From Lithodes maja (lineage: Eukaryota; Arthropoda; Malacostraca; Decapoda; Lithodidae): a DNA stretch of 64,000 bases. Under the pieces are notes generated by a model, which saw only the letters and a program-made list of their open reading frames with translations, did not search any database and was not told the origin of the DNA. Shown piece by piece: positions 1-10,851 of the stretch. How positions within the stretch are numbered: position 1 is the first letter of the stretch; every line of letters begins with the position of its first letter. The stretch is taken from assembly GCA_037953745.1 (NCBI GenBank), contig JBAKBP010000203.1:1-64000 (forward strand), written 5' to 3'. The translations under genes and the position numbers were made by a program.

Positions 1-390
1 TGTGAGGTCTTGTTCCAGTCTAGGGAGTGAGACGTGAAGCACGTAGAGCACAACGAGCACCTGCCATCTTGCCTTCACATGAGGCACGGTGCTCACTCAT
101 GGCCCGAAACGACCCCATCTCTGAAGCCATCTCGTTCCCGTGCTCCACTGTCTCACCCTCTACACTCGGACTCTCACACTTACACACACACAACGCCACC
201 TGTTGAGCAGATAACTCACCAGGCATTGCACCCCTATAGCATATTTTGAATATGGGAATATTCATACAGTGCTATTTAATCAGGGAACAATGAGGGTATT
301 TTATTGACGTTTCGGTGGGCTTTGTGGTAATGCACTGATACTAGGTACAGCACAAATTCCATCCCAATAATATCTTCCCATTGATACATC
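1..390. other. No gene seen; anonymous sequence
   Basis: Short open frames here lack any recognisable domain, and the segment around 170-195 is a CA-rich low-complexity stretch. I see no coding signal I can support. Confidence 0.6.
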
Positions 391-454
391 GGGATTTGAA
401 CCCGGGACCTTTGGATTACCAGGCCAGTGGCAAGACCACTCCACCACACCTCCC
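391..454 (-). repeat. tRNA-derived SINE head / tRNA pseudogene
   Basis: Read on the minus strand the segment has an A-box-like TGGTGGAGTGG and a B-box GGTTCAAATCC at tRNA spacing. A T-arm-like stem can be drawn, but the flanks do not pair into an acceptor stem, so it is not a functional tRNA. It most likely heads a SINE running toward lower coordinates (about 300-390). This is inference from the pol III boxes only. Confidence 0.6.
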
Positions 455-574
455 CTAGTTAGATTAGTTACGTTAGCGTAGATAAATACTTACTGTAGCA
501 ACACATTTAAGGTGACAGTGGTTATTTTTTGGTCAGTTTATTTATGTAGTCATTTATCTTTTAGTGTTATCGCT

Positions 575-850
575 AGACCTCCATCAAGCTTTAATAATCA
601 CGCCCTAGATCCCCTTTCAGGATAAATGTGTACATACCAAAACAAAAGTCACGGTTCCTCTTAAAATTAGTGGCTCGCCAGGAAAATATCGACACTTAAA
701 TGGCACGAAAGGTCTTGAAATTGACTAAGAAAGGGGGCGAAAGGTGTTACAATCGCAAAACTAATGAGCCGAACGTCTAAAAATCTCAAAAGTATTGGGG
801 CTAAACAGGAGGGAGAAGGAGGGCCAGAAAACGACCCATCCCCGCTTAAA
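575..850 (+). repeat. Dispersed inverted-end repeat family, copy 1
   Basis: Begins with ACCTCCATCAAGCTTT and shares an ordered series of blocks with 4923-5389, 22145-22435 and 31105-31288: the start motif, a CCCCTTTCA block, a GCTCGCCAGGAAAA block, a GGGGCGAAAGGT-type block and a GAGGGAGAAGG block. No ORF is conserved between copies, so it behaves as a non-coding transposable element. Confidence 0.7.
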
Positions 851-1002
851 TAATGTTTGATAAGGACATACAGATGCCGTAACAAATATTATTCCATGAT
901 AGGTAGTGTAATGTATTAACGTATGAGTGAGGCAGTAGATTAATACAAAGCAACACATATACAGTAAATAATGTTTGATAAGGACATACAGATGCCATAA
1001 CA
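849..1002 (+). repeat. Direct repeat pair of about 37 bp
   Basis: A segment containing AATGTTTGATAAGGACATAC occurs at about 849-885 and again at about 966-1002 with one base change (GCCGTAAC versus GCCATAAC). The 117-bp spacing suggests a short tandem duplication next to the satellite array. Confidence 0.75.
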
Positions 1003-1115
1003 ATCTTATAGCATAGTAGGTAGTGTGGTTATAGCAATGTATATATAACGTGTGTCACTAACTAATGTGGATTTGTTTTATCTTCCCCACAGACTTAGGA
1101 AGAGCTGACCGGAGA

Positions 1116-4100
1116 AGTGTGTGTAGACTGACTGGCTAACACTGAAGATCACGTCCGCTATTTACTCAGTCAGTGTGTGTAGACTGACTGGCTAACACTG
1201 AAGATCACGTCCGCTATCTACTCAGTCAGTGTGTGTAGACTGACTGGCTAACACTGAAGATCACGTCAGCTATCTACTCAGTCAGTGTGTGTAGACTGAC
1301 TGGCTAACACTGAAGATCACGTCCGCTATCTACTCAGTCAGTGTGTGTAGACTGACTGGCTAACACTGAAGATTACGTCAGCTATCTACTCAGTCAGTGT
1401 GTGTAGACTGACTGGCTAACACTGAAGATCACGTCAGCTATCTACTCAGTCAGTGTGTGTAGACTGACTGGCTAACACTGAAGATTACGTCAGCTATCTA
1501 CTCAGTCAGTGTGTGTAGACTGACTGGCTAACACTGAAGATCACGTCCGCTATCTACTCAGTCAGTGTGTGTAGACTGACTGGCTAACACTGAAGATTAC
1601 GTCAGCTATCTACTCAGTCAGTGTGTGTAGACTGACTGGCTAACACTGAAGATCACGTCCGCTATCTACTCAGTCAGTGTGTGTAGACTGACTGGCTAAC
1701 ACTGAAGATTACGTCAGCTATCTACTCAGTCAGTGTGTGTAGACTGACTGGCTAACACTGAAGATCACGTCCGCTATCTACTCAGTCAGTGTGTGTAGAC
1801 TGACTGGCTAACACTGAAGATTACGTCCGCTATCTACTCAGTCAGTGTGTGTAGACTGACTGGCTAACACTGAAGATCACGTCCGCTATCTACTCAGTCA
1901 GTGTGTGTAGACTGACTGGCTAACACTGAAGATCACGTCCGCTATCTACTCAGTCAGTGTGTGTAGACTGACTGGCTAACACTGAAGATTACGTCAGCTA
2001 TCTACTCAGTCAGTGTGTGTAGACTGACTGGCTAACACTGAAGATCACGTCAGCTATCTACTCAGTCAGTGTGTGTAGACTGACTGGCTAACACTGAAGA
2101 TTACGTCAGCTATCTACTCAGTCAGTGTGTGTAGACTGACTGGCTAACACTGAAGATTACGTCAGCTATCTACTCAGTCAGTGTGTGTAGACTGACTGGC
2201 TAACACTGAAGATCACGTCAGCTATCTACTCAGTCAGTGTGTGTAGACTGACTGGCTAACACTGAAGATTACGTCAGCTATCTACTCAGTCAGTGTGTGT
2301 AGACTGACTGGCTAACACTGAAGATCACGTCAGCTATCTACTCAGTCAGTGTGTGTAGACTGACTGGCTAACACTGAAGATCACGTCAGCTATCTACTCA
2401 GTCAGTGTGTGTAGACTGACTGGCTAACACTGAAGATCACGTCAGCTATCTACTCAGTCAGTGTGTGTAGACTGACTGGCTAACACTGAAGATCACGTCA
2501 GCTATCTACTCAGTCAGTGTGTGTAGACTGACTGGCTAACACTGAAGATTACGTCCGCTATCTACTCAGTCAGTGTGTGTAGACTGACTGGCTAACACTG
2601 AAGATTACGTCAGCTATCTACTCAGTCAGTGTGTGTAGACTGACTGGCTAACACTGAAGATCACGTCAGCTATCTACTCAGTCAGTGTGTGTAGACTGAC
2701 TGGCTAACACTGAAGATCACGTCAGCTATCTACTCAGTCAGTGTGTGTAGACTGACTGGCTAACACTGAAGATCACGTCAGCTATCTACTCAGTCAGTGT
2801 GTGTAGACTGACTGGCTAACACTGAAGATTACGTCCGCTATCTACTCAGTCAGTGTGTGTAGACTGACTGGCTAACACTGAAGATTATGTCAGCTATCTA
2901 CTCAGTCAGTGTGTGTAGACTGACTGGCTAACACTGAAGATCACGTCAGCTATCTACTCAGTCAGTGTGTGTAGACTGACTGGCTAACACTGAAGATCAC
3001 GTCAGCTATCTACTCAGTCAGTGTGTGTAGACTGACTGGCTAACACTGAAGATCACGTCAGCTATCTACTCAGTCAGTGTGTGTAGACTGACTGGCTAAC
3101 ACTGAAGATTACGTCCGCTATCTACTCAGTCAGTGTGTGTAGACTGACTGGCTAACACTGAAGATCACGTCAGCTATCTACTCAGTCAGTGTGTGTAGAC
3201 TGACTGGCTAACACTGAAGATCACGTCAGCTATCTACTCAGTCAGTGTGTGTAGACTGACTGGCTAACACTGAAGATCACGTCAGCTATCTACTCAGTCA
3301 GTGTGTGTAGACTGACTGGCTAACACTGAAGATTACGTCAGCTATCTACTCAGTCAGTGTGTGTAGACTGACTGGCTAACACTGAAGATTACGTCAGCTA
3401 TCTACTCAGTCAGTGTGTGTAGACTGACTGGCTAACACTGAAGATTACGTCAGCTATCTACTCAGTCAGTGTGTGTAGACTGACTGGCTAACACTGAAGA
3501 TCACGTCAGCTATCTACTCAGTCAGTGTGTGTAGACTGACTGGCTAACACTGAAGATTACATCAGCTATCTACTCAGTCAGTGTGTGTAGACTGACTGGC
3601 TAACACTGAAGATCACGTCAGCTATCTACTCAGTCAGTGTGTGTAGACTGACTGGCTAACACTGAAGATTACGTCAGCTATCTACTCAGTCAGTGTGTGT
3701 AGACTGACTGGCTAACACTGAAGATTACGTCCGCTATCTACTCAGTCAGTGTGTGTAGACTGACTGGCTAACACTGAAGATCACGTCAGCTATCTACTCA
3801 GTCAGTGTGTGTAGACTGACTGGCTAACACTGAAGATCACGTCAGCTATCTACTCAGTCAGTGTGTGTAGACTGACTGGCTAACACTGAAGATCACGTCA
3901 GCTATCTACTCAGTCAGTGTGTGTAGACTGACTGGCTAACACTGAAGATCACGTCAGCTATCTACTCAGTCAGTGTGTGTAGACTGACTGGCTAACACTG
4001 AAGATTACGTCAGCTATCTACTCAGTCAGTGTGTGTAGACTGACTGGCTAACACTGAAGATCACGTCAGCTATCTACTCAGTCAGTGTGTGTAGACTGAC

Positions 4101-4872
4101 TGGCTAACACTGAAGATTACGTCAGCTATCTACTCAGTCAGTGTGTGTAGACTGACTGGCTAACACTGAAGATCACGTCAGCTATCTACTCAGTCAGTGT
4201 GTGTAGACTGACTGGCTAACACTGAAGATCACGTCAGCTATCTACTCAGTCAGTGTGTGTAGACTGACTGGCTAACACTGAAGATTACGTCAGCTATCTA
4301 CTCAGTCAGTGTGTGTAGACTGACTGGCTAACACTGAAGATCACGTCAGCTATCTACTCAGTCAGTGTGTGTAGACTGACTGGCTAACACTGAAGATTAC
4401 GTCAGCTATCTACTCAGTCAGTGTGTGTAGACTGACTGGCTAACACTGAAGATTACGTCAGCTATCTACTCAGTCAGTGTGTGTAGACTAACTGGCTAAC
4501 ACTGAAGATCACGTCAGCTATCTACTCAGTCAGTGTGTGTAGACTGACTGGCTAACACTGAAGATCACGTCAGCTATCTACTCAGTCAGTGTGTGTAGAC
4601 TGACTGGCTAACACTGAAGATCACGTCAGCTATCTACTCAGTCAGTGTGTGTAGACTGACTGGCTAACACTGAAGATTACGTCCGCTATCTACTCAGTCA
4701 GTGTGTGTAGACTGACTGGCTAACACTGAAGATCACGTCAGCTATCTACTCAGTCAGTGTGTGTAGACTGACTGGCTAACACTGAAGATCACGTCAGCTA
4801 TCTACTCAGTCAGTGTGTGTAGACTGACTGGCTAACACTGAAGATTACGTCCGCTATCTACTCAGTCAGTCA
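1116..4872 (+). repeat. 56-bp satellite array, about 67 copies
   Basis: The unit is exactly 56 bp; the ACTGAAGAT motif recurs every 56 bases from about 1141 to 4842. Each unit contains CAGTCAGT, 8 bases, ACTGACTG, an 8-bp-stem hairpin. Copies are almost identical and differ mainly at two sites: GATCACG or GATTACG, and GTCCGC or GTCAGC. All four combinations occur. A five-unit (280-bp) block at about 2546-2825 is repeated at 2826-3105, so higher-order duplication is visible. The array is bounded on the right by a degenerate CAGTCAGTCAGTCAATCAG and a T-rich run. There is no coding capacity. Confidence 0.97.
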
Positions 4873-4922
4873 GTCAATCAGTTGCTTGGGTACGGTGGAT
4901 TTTTTTTTTTTTTTTTATTCCA

Positions 4923-5389
4923 AGACTTCCATCAAGCTTAAAAAAATACCCCAAGATCCCCTTTCAAGAACAATGTGTAATTTTTTTGGTTTAAAAATGG
5001 CCCAGCCGATGGCCGGTTCCTTCTAAATTGTAGTCTCGCTATCGCTCGCCAGTAAAAGATCGAAACCTAAGTGACAGGAAAGGTCTTAAAATTGACAACA
5101 AAATGGGGCGAAAAGTCTTAAAATCGCCTAAATAATGGGTCTAAACATGAAGGAGAAGGGGGCTCCAAAATACCCCTTTAGCAACCCATCTACTGCACAA
5201 ACGAATACATAAAGGAATGCGAACAACAACTGATCGACTGGTCCTCAAGTGGCTGCTAAAACTCAACCCAAACTATCTAGAAATTAATGGGAGGGTGGGG
5301 GAGGGTGTTCTGGACCCCCTTCTCCCTCTTGTTTAGCCCCATTAGTTTTGACATTTTAAGACATTTGCTCATTGGTGTTTTAATGTTGA
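4923..5389 (+). mobile_element. Inverted-repeat DNA element, left part (split by BEL)
   Basis: The left end, GACTTCCATCAAGCTT followed by AAAATACCCCAAGATCCC, is matched in reverse orientation by the right end at about 22010-22089. The two halves flank a BEL element with a 5-bp target duplication (GTTGA at 5385-5389 and 21942-21946). The uninterrupted element would be roughly 615 bp. It carries no ORF and an internal inverted copy of the GAGGGAGAAGGGG block at about 5317-5345. It is MITE-like in structure; the superfamily cannot be assigned. Confidence 0.75.
5385..5389. repeat. Target site duplication of BEL (left)
   Basis: GTTGA immediately before the TGTCCATACTT LTR start; the same five bases follow the 3' LTR at 21942-21946. 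Five bases is usual for BEL/Pao. Confidence 0.9.
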
Positions 5390-6053
5390 TGTCCATACTT
5401 AGTGTACTCAAACTAGTATGAACAGTCTCGATGTTACGTAATCTGGGTTGATGTAGCGTTACGTATCATTCCGTAGTCTTAAGTTGAACGCTTCCATAAC
5501 CTTGGTCGAACGTTCCATGATTGGGTAGAATATATTATTCTATAGTAGTATATGGGAAAGTATTGTAGGATTATAATTCCCATATATATATATTTGTATT
5601 ATTTAAGATTGTTTATAAGTATCTCATTGTAAAGAAGATGGGATACATTTCCATATGTTATGCGCGTGCGCGGTATGTCACGACAGAGACGAACATAACG
5701 CGCTCGCCACTCTCTAACCAACCTCCGTCCCAGCTACACACGCTAAGCCTTCTTCCTATAGTTCCTTTACTTCACCAGGTGTTTTCGCTTCACTTTTCAT
5801 CTCATACTCCATAGTCACTACATCATCATCTTTGTTACTTAGCACAACTTAACGTAAATATCTAGCCTATCCTAGCCTATTGTAGCCTCTTTTCATACTT
5901 TGTTTACTTTACTAACCACTTCCAGTCATCTAGCCTAGTTTCCGCCATCCTCCAATCACCAGCTGAGTTCATCTAAGGGTAATTATATATTCTATATGGT
6001 TAATGTTTCTTCAATAATAATAATATACAGTCCACTTATCTAAATTAGCCATA
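5390..6053 (+). repeat. BEL 5' LTR
   Basis: Starts TGTCCATACTTAGTG and ends ATTAGCCATA; matched by 21277-21941. It contains an AT-rich stretch (5577-5590) that could hold the promoter, but no core promoter can be proven by eye. Confidence 0.95.
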
Positions 6054-6057
6054 TAAT

Positions 6058-6075
6058 TGGTCCTTCGAACCGGAT
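6058..6075 (+). promoter_or_regulatory. Putative primer binding site of BEL
   Basis: TGGTCCTTCGAACCGGAT starts four bases after the LTR. It begins with TGG as expected for pairing with a tRNA CCA end, and its complement contains GGTTCGAA as in a T-loop. The tRNA species is not assigned. Confidence 0.6.
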
Positions 6076-6083
6076 CTTATTTG

Positions 6084-6104
6084 CCCCCCCCCCCCCCCCC
6101 CCCC
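6084..6104 (+). repeat. Poly(C) tract, 21 C
   Basis: An uninterrupted run of 21 C lies between the primer site and the first ORF of the BEL element. It is in the leader of the genomic RNA. Its length should be treated as uncertain because of sequencing error in homopolymers. Confidence 0.85.
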
Positions 6105-6174
6105 TTGTTTTGTGGTTGGTGGTGGCCTAGCCTACGCGGTTAATTTTTGTTGTGCCATATTTCGTCTATCCCTC

Positions 6175-6885
6175 ATGGCCCAGGGCTTTTGGAGTCATGG
6201 TGCCGCGGGTGGTGGGGTAGGGGAAGATTATCCTGCGGTGGTTGATAGGCCTGCGTACCCAGGCCCGATTAGGAAGGTGGCAATTTTAGGCCACTCCTAC
6301 GTCAGGGATTTGTACGTGGACCAAGCCGTCCACAGGCCTTTCTTTTCCGTGACTCCTCTGGCCGCCCCAGGTGCCCGCGTCAGCACCTTGAGATCAACAG
6401 AAGCCTGGGGTCAGTTTTTAGAGCTGAAGCCCGACTTGACCTTCTTGGTGATAGGAGGAAATGAGATAAGGAGCGGGGTCAGTCCGAGAGGGATTGCGGA
6501 GGGGTTTGAGGTCCTAGCTGAGGAGGTGGTGCGGCTCTCGGGGGGAGAAGTCCGGGTGATTGGGGTAGAGAAGCGACAGGCTCCACGAGGGGTCTCTACG
6601 GACGAGTTTAACTGCATTAGAAATGCGGTTAACCGATGGCTAAAGCGCCATATCCCCTTCACCCGGGAGCGCTATCAGTCAATGAATACCTCTGAGGCTG
6701 ACTTCAGTCCCGACGGGGTACACCTCACGCACGAGGCATCAAAGCGTCTCTATTCGGAGATCTTGGCCACCTGTCGTCTGTGCTTTATGCAAGACGAATT
6801 TGCCATGGTCGCCAGGTCATACGACGAGATGTTTGCCCACCATGACGTTAGAGTTGATCAACAAAATCAGTATAGCCTAGATTAG
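6175..6885 (+). CDS. SGNH/GDSL-hydrolase-like protein encoded by BEL element
   Basis: 236 residues from the first ATG (6175); the frame is open further upstream to 6112 without an ATG. Three SGNH blocks are visible in order: VAILGHSY at about 35-42 (block I, GHS in place of GDS, candidate nucleophile Ser41), VIGGNEI at about 92-98 (block III, GGNE), and DGVHL at 180-184 (block V, Asp180/His183). Spacing fits the SGNH hydrolase fold, so an esterase or acyl-hydrolase role is inferred. It has its own stop and lies about 740 bp before gag in a different frame. SGNH domains are known from some CR1-type ORF1 proteins and some tyrosine-recombinase retroelements; presence in a BEL leader is unusual. 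No signal peptide or membrane segment is evident. The frame is intact in this copy, which suggests recent selection. The substrate is unknown. Confidence 0.8.
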   Translation: MAQGFWSHGAAGGGVGEDYPAVVDRPAYPGPIRKVAILGHSYVRDLYVDQAVHRPFFSVTPLAAPGARVSTLRSTEAWGQFLELKPDLTFLVIGGNEIRSGVSPRGIAEGFEVLAEEVVRLSGGEVRVIGVEKRQAPRGVSTDEFNCIRNAVNRWLKRHIPFTRERYQSMNTSEADFSPDGVHLTHEASKRLYSEILATCRLCFMQDEFAMVARSYDEMFAHHDVRVDQQNQYSLD

Positions 6886-7628
6886 TAAGCCTTCAAATCG
6901 GTACAGTATATTATTTAAATTTTGATTGTAAAACCTTTAGGCCCAAATTATAACAATTGATTGGCACTAGGATTAAAATCATCCATACTGTACTGTATAA
7001 TAATTTCAAATGTTAAGGTTATTTATTCTATATCAAATTTATACTGTCCAGTAACTTCTTTATTTGTTTCACAAGTCATTCTCAATTCTTCTCTCGTCGT
7101 GTGCCCTGGAGGCGAGGTAATATGATAGCTGATAGGCTGAGTGTGTGTTAATCCAACTCAAAACTTTTTTCCTTGTGACTTCTTAAGATGAACTTTCTTG
7201 TGTAAAATTTTCACATTTATTAAATTAATAATATAGAATTAGCGGTACCCATTGAGTTTAGCCTGTTTCATATACCCTATAGGCTCACACTCTTCTTTAC
7301 TTTATTATAACTTTAAACGGTACTGCTCTTTTTGACATCTGGAGACTTTTGGCCTATACTGTATTGTACTAAATTTCCCTCCCGACTTTTCTTACTTATG
7401 GTGTAATGATTCTATAATTTCATAACTATTATGTAAGGAGTTAAATTGAAAAGCTCCAGATTGCTAGTCTACATTGCGCACAATTCTTATTCCGCATTTC
7501 GTGAGGGTGTTTTATTTTCGGCTCGCGATTTATTTGATTTCTCGGAGTACTGTATTGTTGGCCGCAACTTATTCGGTCTGGCATTGATAGTTTGATTTAA
7601 CGTCAATAGATTTCCTTCCCGTATAATC
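6886..7628 (+). other. BEL internal non-coding spacer
   Basis: 743 bp between the SGNH-like ORF and gag. It is AT-rich with no domain-bearing frame. It includes a possible splice donor (GAGGTAAT near 7114), which could allow spliced expression of gag or of the first ORF; this is speculation. Confidence 0.6.
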
Positions 7629-9689
7629 ATGGCTAAAAGTGTACAAAAGCGTCGGGCTGGACTTAAGGGCTCTTTGACGGTCTTGACCTCTGATATTGAC
7701 GAATTCCTTGATTCGGCATCTAGAGTGGAGGTGGAGGCCAGGTTGCTCAGTATTCAAAAGCAACTTGACAAGTATGAGGTCACACAGGAGGACCTGGCCG
7801 ACACCTACGAGGACGCCGAGTATATCGAGGTGATAAGAGAGGATACCTTATATATGGAGGGCATACAAGTAATCGTTGCCACACTGAAGGGGATCTTGAT
7901 TACAGAGGTCAAGAAGGAGGTCAAGAAAGAGCCAAAGAAATCCGCAGTCAAATTACCACATCTTACTCTTCCAAAATTTGAAGGTGATGCCACCATGTGG
8001 TCGGGATTTTGGGAGATGTTCAAGTGTACCATCCATGACAATCCCGACCTCACAGATATACAACGCTTCACCTATCTAAAGGGTCAGCTTCAGGGTGATG
8101 CACATAAGCTAGTCGAAGGATTCATTATCGAAAGTGCAAGCTATGCCCCAGCAATTGAGCTCCTGCAAGAGACATATGGGCATCCAGATCGAATCAAGGC
8201 AGCTTATGTTACCAAATTCAATCAATTAGTGTCACCCAAACACCAAACAGCTGACCTGAAGGACTTCTATGCCAATACAGAGAGTGTGATGAGGTCCATC
8301 ATTAGCCATGGTATTTGTTTGGAGGAATTTTGTGTGGTGACTCTTGTCAATAAGTTACCATCACCACTAAAAGAAACCATAAAACGGGAAATGGGAGACT
8401 CGAGCCTGGATTATAAGAAATTCACTCATTGCCTCCAGGCTGAAGTGTACAATATGGCGGGTCAAGACAGAGTAGGGGGTACACCCATGGCTACGGCAAC
8501 ATTTACCGCCCAGAGTGAGTACAGGAAATTCAACTGTGTTCTGTGTAGTGGCACCAATCATTTATGGTACAAGTGTATGAAGTATAAGACGGGGCCTCTT
8601 AAAGTTAAAAGAGCCCGTCAACTACGTCTCTGCACTGGGTGCTTGTCAAAAGACCATGGCCATTCGGGTTGTAATAATCCTAACATAAGAAGCTGCAAGT
8701 TTTGTAAGGGCAAACACTTTCATTCCCTGTGTACACAGAAACAAGGGAAAGAAAGTAGACTAGCGGAGGATAACACCAAGAGAGAGCATACTGCTGCTAC
8801 TTCAACTACAATGTCCGTTGCCACAGGTAAAAATACAGTAATCTTGCCTACCGTACAGCTGCCGGTAAAGGGTAAGGATAATTATTGTGTTAAAATCAGA
8901 TCGCTACTTGACCAATGTTCTCAGAGGACCTTTGTGAAGTCTTCTGTTCTATCCTCCCTTTCCTACATTTCTAAAGGAACTGAGGAGTTATGTCTTCACG
9001 GATTTACCGGGAAACAGGCCTCTAGGGAATATAATGTTGTGGCACTGCAATACAAACACAGAGGTAAATTTCATCATCTAGACTCAATAGTGGTTGATGA
9101 ATTGCCAGAACATAAAGGTGAACTTAACCTAAAGTCTAAACTGGTTAGTTTACAAAGTAAAGGCATAAAATTAGCCGATCCTCACGCAACGGAAACAGAT
9201 CAGCTGGAGCTGCTCATCGGTGCGGATCACTACTACGATATAGTGCGACCTGGGTATAAAAGGTCAGGTAGCCTAATTCTGCTTCCTACCAAGTACGGGT
9301 ACGCCATCAGTGGTTCATATGTGACACAGCCTACAAGCTCCAGCACAGAAGTAATTACTGTATTGAAAGTAGCAGTAACACCAATGGACGAATACATGTC
9401 CACTGGTAATATTCCACCATGCAAAAATGATTTAAATGTTTTGTGGGAATTAGATCATATCGGGATAACCCCTAAGGAATACTCACTAGTTGAGCGGCAA
9501 GCACTATCGTCGTATGAGGATACCGTTACCTACGATCCCGACAACCAGCAGTATAAAGTGAGACTGCCCTGGAACAATTCCAAGGATCAGCTGCCATCTA
9601 ACAAGGGTTTGGCCATAGGCCGTCTTCGGGGACTTCAGAAAAGATTCCTCAAGGAGCCTGACTTTGCGAGGAATACTCAAAAGTCATAA
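7629..9689 (+). CDS. BEL gag-protease polyprotein (N-terminal part of gag-pol)
   Basis: 686 residues from ATG 7629. A charged N-terminal region (1-105) with a Lys/Glu-rich run is followed by the DUF1759 gag core starting at LPKFEGD (114-120). Two cysteine-rich knuckle regions follow at about 303-316 (C-x2-C-x5-H-type) and 335-368. The protease region (DUF1758) has the active-site motif LLDQCSQRTF at about 426-435, where D428 is kept but the usual S/T-G is Q-C. The C-terminus enters the N-terminal extension of RT (about 610-670). The frame ends prematurely at 9687-9689 because one base is missing relative to the RT frame near 9667-9672; RT continues in the next frame. The Gag particle protein and the protease would act in the cytoplasm during element assembly. 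Confidence 0.9.
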   Translation: MAKSVQKRRAGLKGSLTVLTSDIDEFLDSASRVEVEARLLSIQKQLDKYEVTQEDLADTYEDAEYIEVIREDTLYMEGIQVIVATLKGILITEVKKEVKKEPKKSAVKLPHLTLPKFEGDATMWSGFWEMFKCTIHDNPDLTDIQRFTYLKGQLQGDAHKLVEGFIIESASYAPAIELLQETYGHPDRIKAAYVTKFNQLVSPKHQTADLKDFYANTESVMRSIISHGICLEEFCVVTLVNKLPSPLKETIKREMGDSSLDYKKFTHCLQAEVYNMAGQDRVGGTPMATATFTAQSEYRKFNCVLCSGTNHLWYKCMKYKTGPLKVKRARQLRLCTGCLSKDHGHSGCNNPNIRSCKFCKGKHFHSLCTQKQGKESRLAEDNTKREHTAATSTTMSVATGKNTVILPTVQLPVKGKDNYCVKIRSLLDQCSQRTFVKSSVLSSLSYISKGTEELCLHGFTGKQASREYNVVALQYKHRGKFHHLDSIVVDELPEHKGELNLKSKLVSLQSKGIKLADPHATETDQLELLIGADHYYDIVRPGYKRSGSLILLPTKYGYAISGSYVTQPTSSSTEVITVLKVAVTPMDEYMSTGNIPPCKNDLNVLWELDHIGITPKEYSLVERQALSSYEDTVTYDPDNQQYKVRLPWNNSKDQLPSNKGLAIGRLRGLQKRFLKEPDFARNTQKS

Positions 9690-10851
9690 AGGAACAGGTG
9701 TCCCGGGGTTTTATAGAAGAGGTGCCTTTTGATACATCAGATACCGGGCATTACTTGGCTCATCACGGTGTAGTCAAGGAGAGCAAAACTACACCAGTGC
9801 GTATTGTCTTCGACTGTTCCGCCAAGATGAGTGAACGTCATCCTAGTCTTAATGACTGCCTGTACACTGGACCCTCACTGGTACCAGATTTGGCCCAGGT
9901 TTTGCTTCGATTTCGACTCGGTAAGTATGCCTGGGTGTCTGATATTGAGAAGGCATTTCTGATGTTAAGACTCCATGAAGACGACCAGGACTATGCGCGA
10001 TTTATGTGGCCCAAATATCCAAGGCAACTGGATTCCCCCCTAATTTGTTACCGGTTCCGGGCAGTTTTATTTGGAGCGACTTGTTCCCAATTCCTTTTAA
10101 ACACCACCATTTTAAAACATTTGTCTTATGTCAGTGCAGATCCGCAGATTATTCATCAGATTCGGTCAGGGTTGTACATAGACAATTTACTGGGTACAGG
10201 AAATGAAGAAGATTTCCTGGTTGATACCTACGCTGTAGTCCGAGAGATTATGAATGACGCCCATCTACATTTGCGTGAATGGGCGACTAATAATTCTGTT
10301 TTGCGGACTGTACTGCAACGGGATGGGGTGGCGGCCGTACAGCAGGAACATGTTAGAGTGCTAGGGTTGTTTTGGAAAACGGACACCGATACCCTCTCAT
10401 TCGGCGTTCAGTACGCGCAATATTCGCAGATTACAAAACGAATTTGCTTGAGTATGACAGCTAAACTTTTTGACCCCTTGGGGATAGTTCTACCGGTGTC
10501 GATCAAATCGAGATTATTCCTTCAGCAATTATGGAGGATAAAATTAGGATGGGATGTAGATTTGACTGGCGACCTGGTTCAGGAGTGGGATGACATTATT
10601 TTGGATCTTCGTCTCTGTAAGGGTTTTAATTTTCCTCGGAGAGTTGTCATGGACCATCCTGTTTCCATTCATGCCTTCTCAGACGCTAGCAAGGTCGCGT
10701 ACGGCACCGCCATATACTTTGTTGACACAAGTGGCAGCCGTCTCGTCATAGCGAAGGCGAAAGTCGCCCCGATCAAATCCCTTTCCATCCCAAAATTAGA
10801 GCTGACTGCAGTTCTGTTGGCTGCTAGACTCGTTCACTTTGTAGAGGAAAC
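9671..10851 (+). pseudogene. BEL reverse transcriptase and first half of RNase H (interrupted)
   Basis: Open frame, shifted by one relative to gag-protease, starting in the RT region (ATG at 9698 is internal). RT blocks are recognisable: VFDCSAK, the ISDIEKAFL-like VSDIEKAFLML, an FGATCSQFLL block, and the catalytic box GLYIDNLLG, where the second Asp of YxDD is Asn, as in some BEL lineages. RNase H begins with HAFSDASKVAYG (first catalytic Asp) and SIPKLELTA (Glu). The reading is cut at 10851 by gypsy A, inserted after the codons for FVEET. The protein would copy element RNA into DNA; in this copy it cannot be made whole because of the insertion. Confidence 0.9.
10848..10851. repeat. Target site duplication of gypsy A (left)
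   Basis: AAAC directly before the TGTTACGACC end; AAAC again at 19243-19246 after the other LTR. Four bases is usual for Ty3/gypsy. Confidence 0.85.

Noticed and set aside
20..265. Overlapping 70-80-codon frames at the window start
   Set aside because: They overlap on both strands, lack domains and codon signal.
391..454. Functional tRNA gene
   Set aside because: The acceptor stem does not pair; only the internal promoter boxes and a partial T-arm remain.
1116..4872. CRISPR-like array
   Set aside because: There are no variable spacers; units are contiguous 56-bp satellite monomers in a eukaryotic context.
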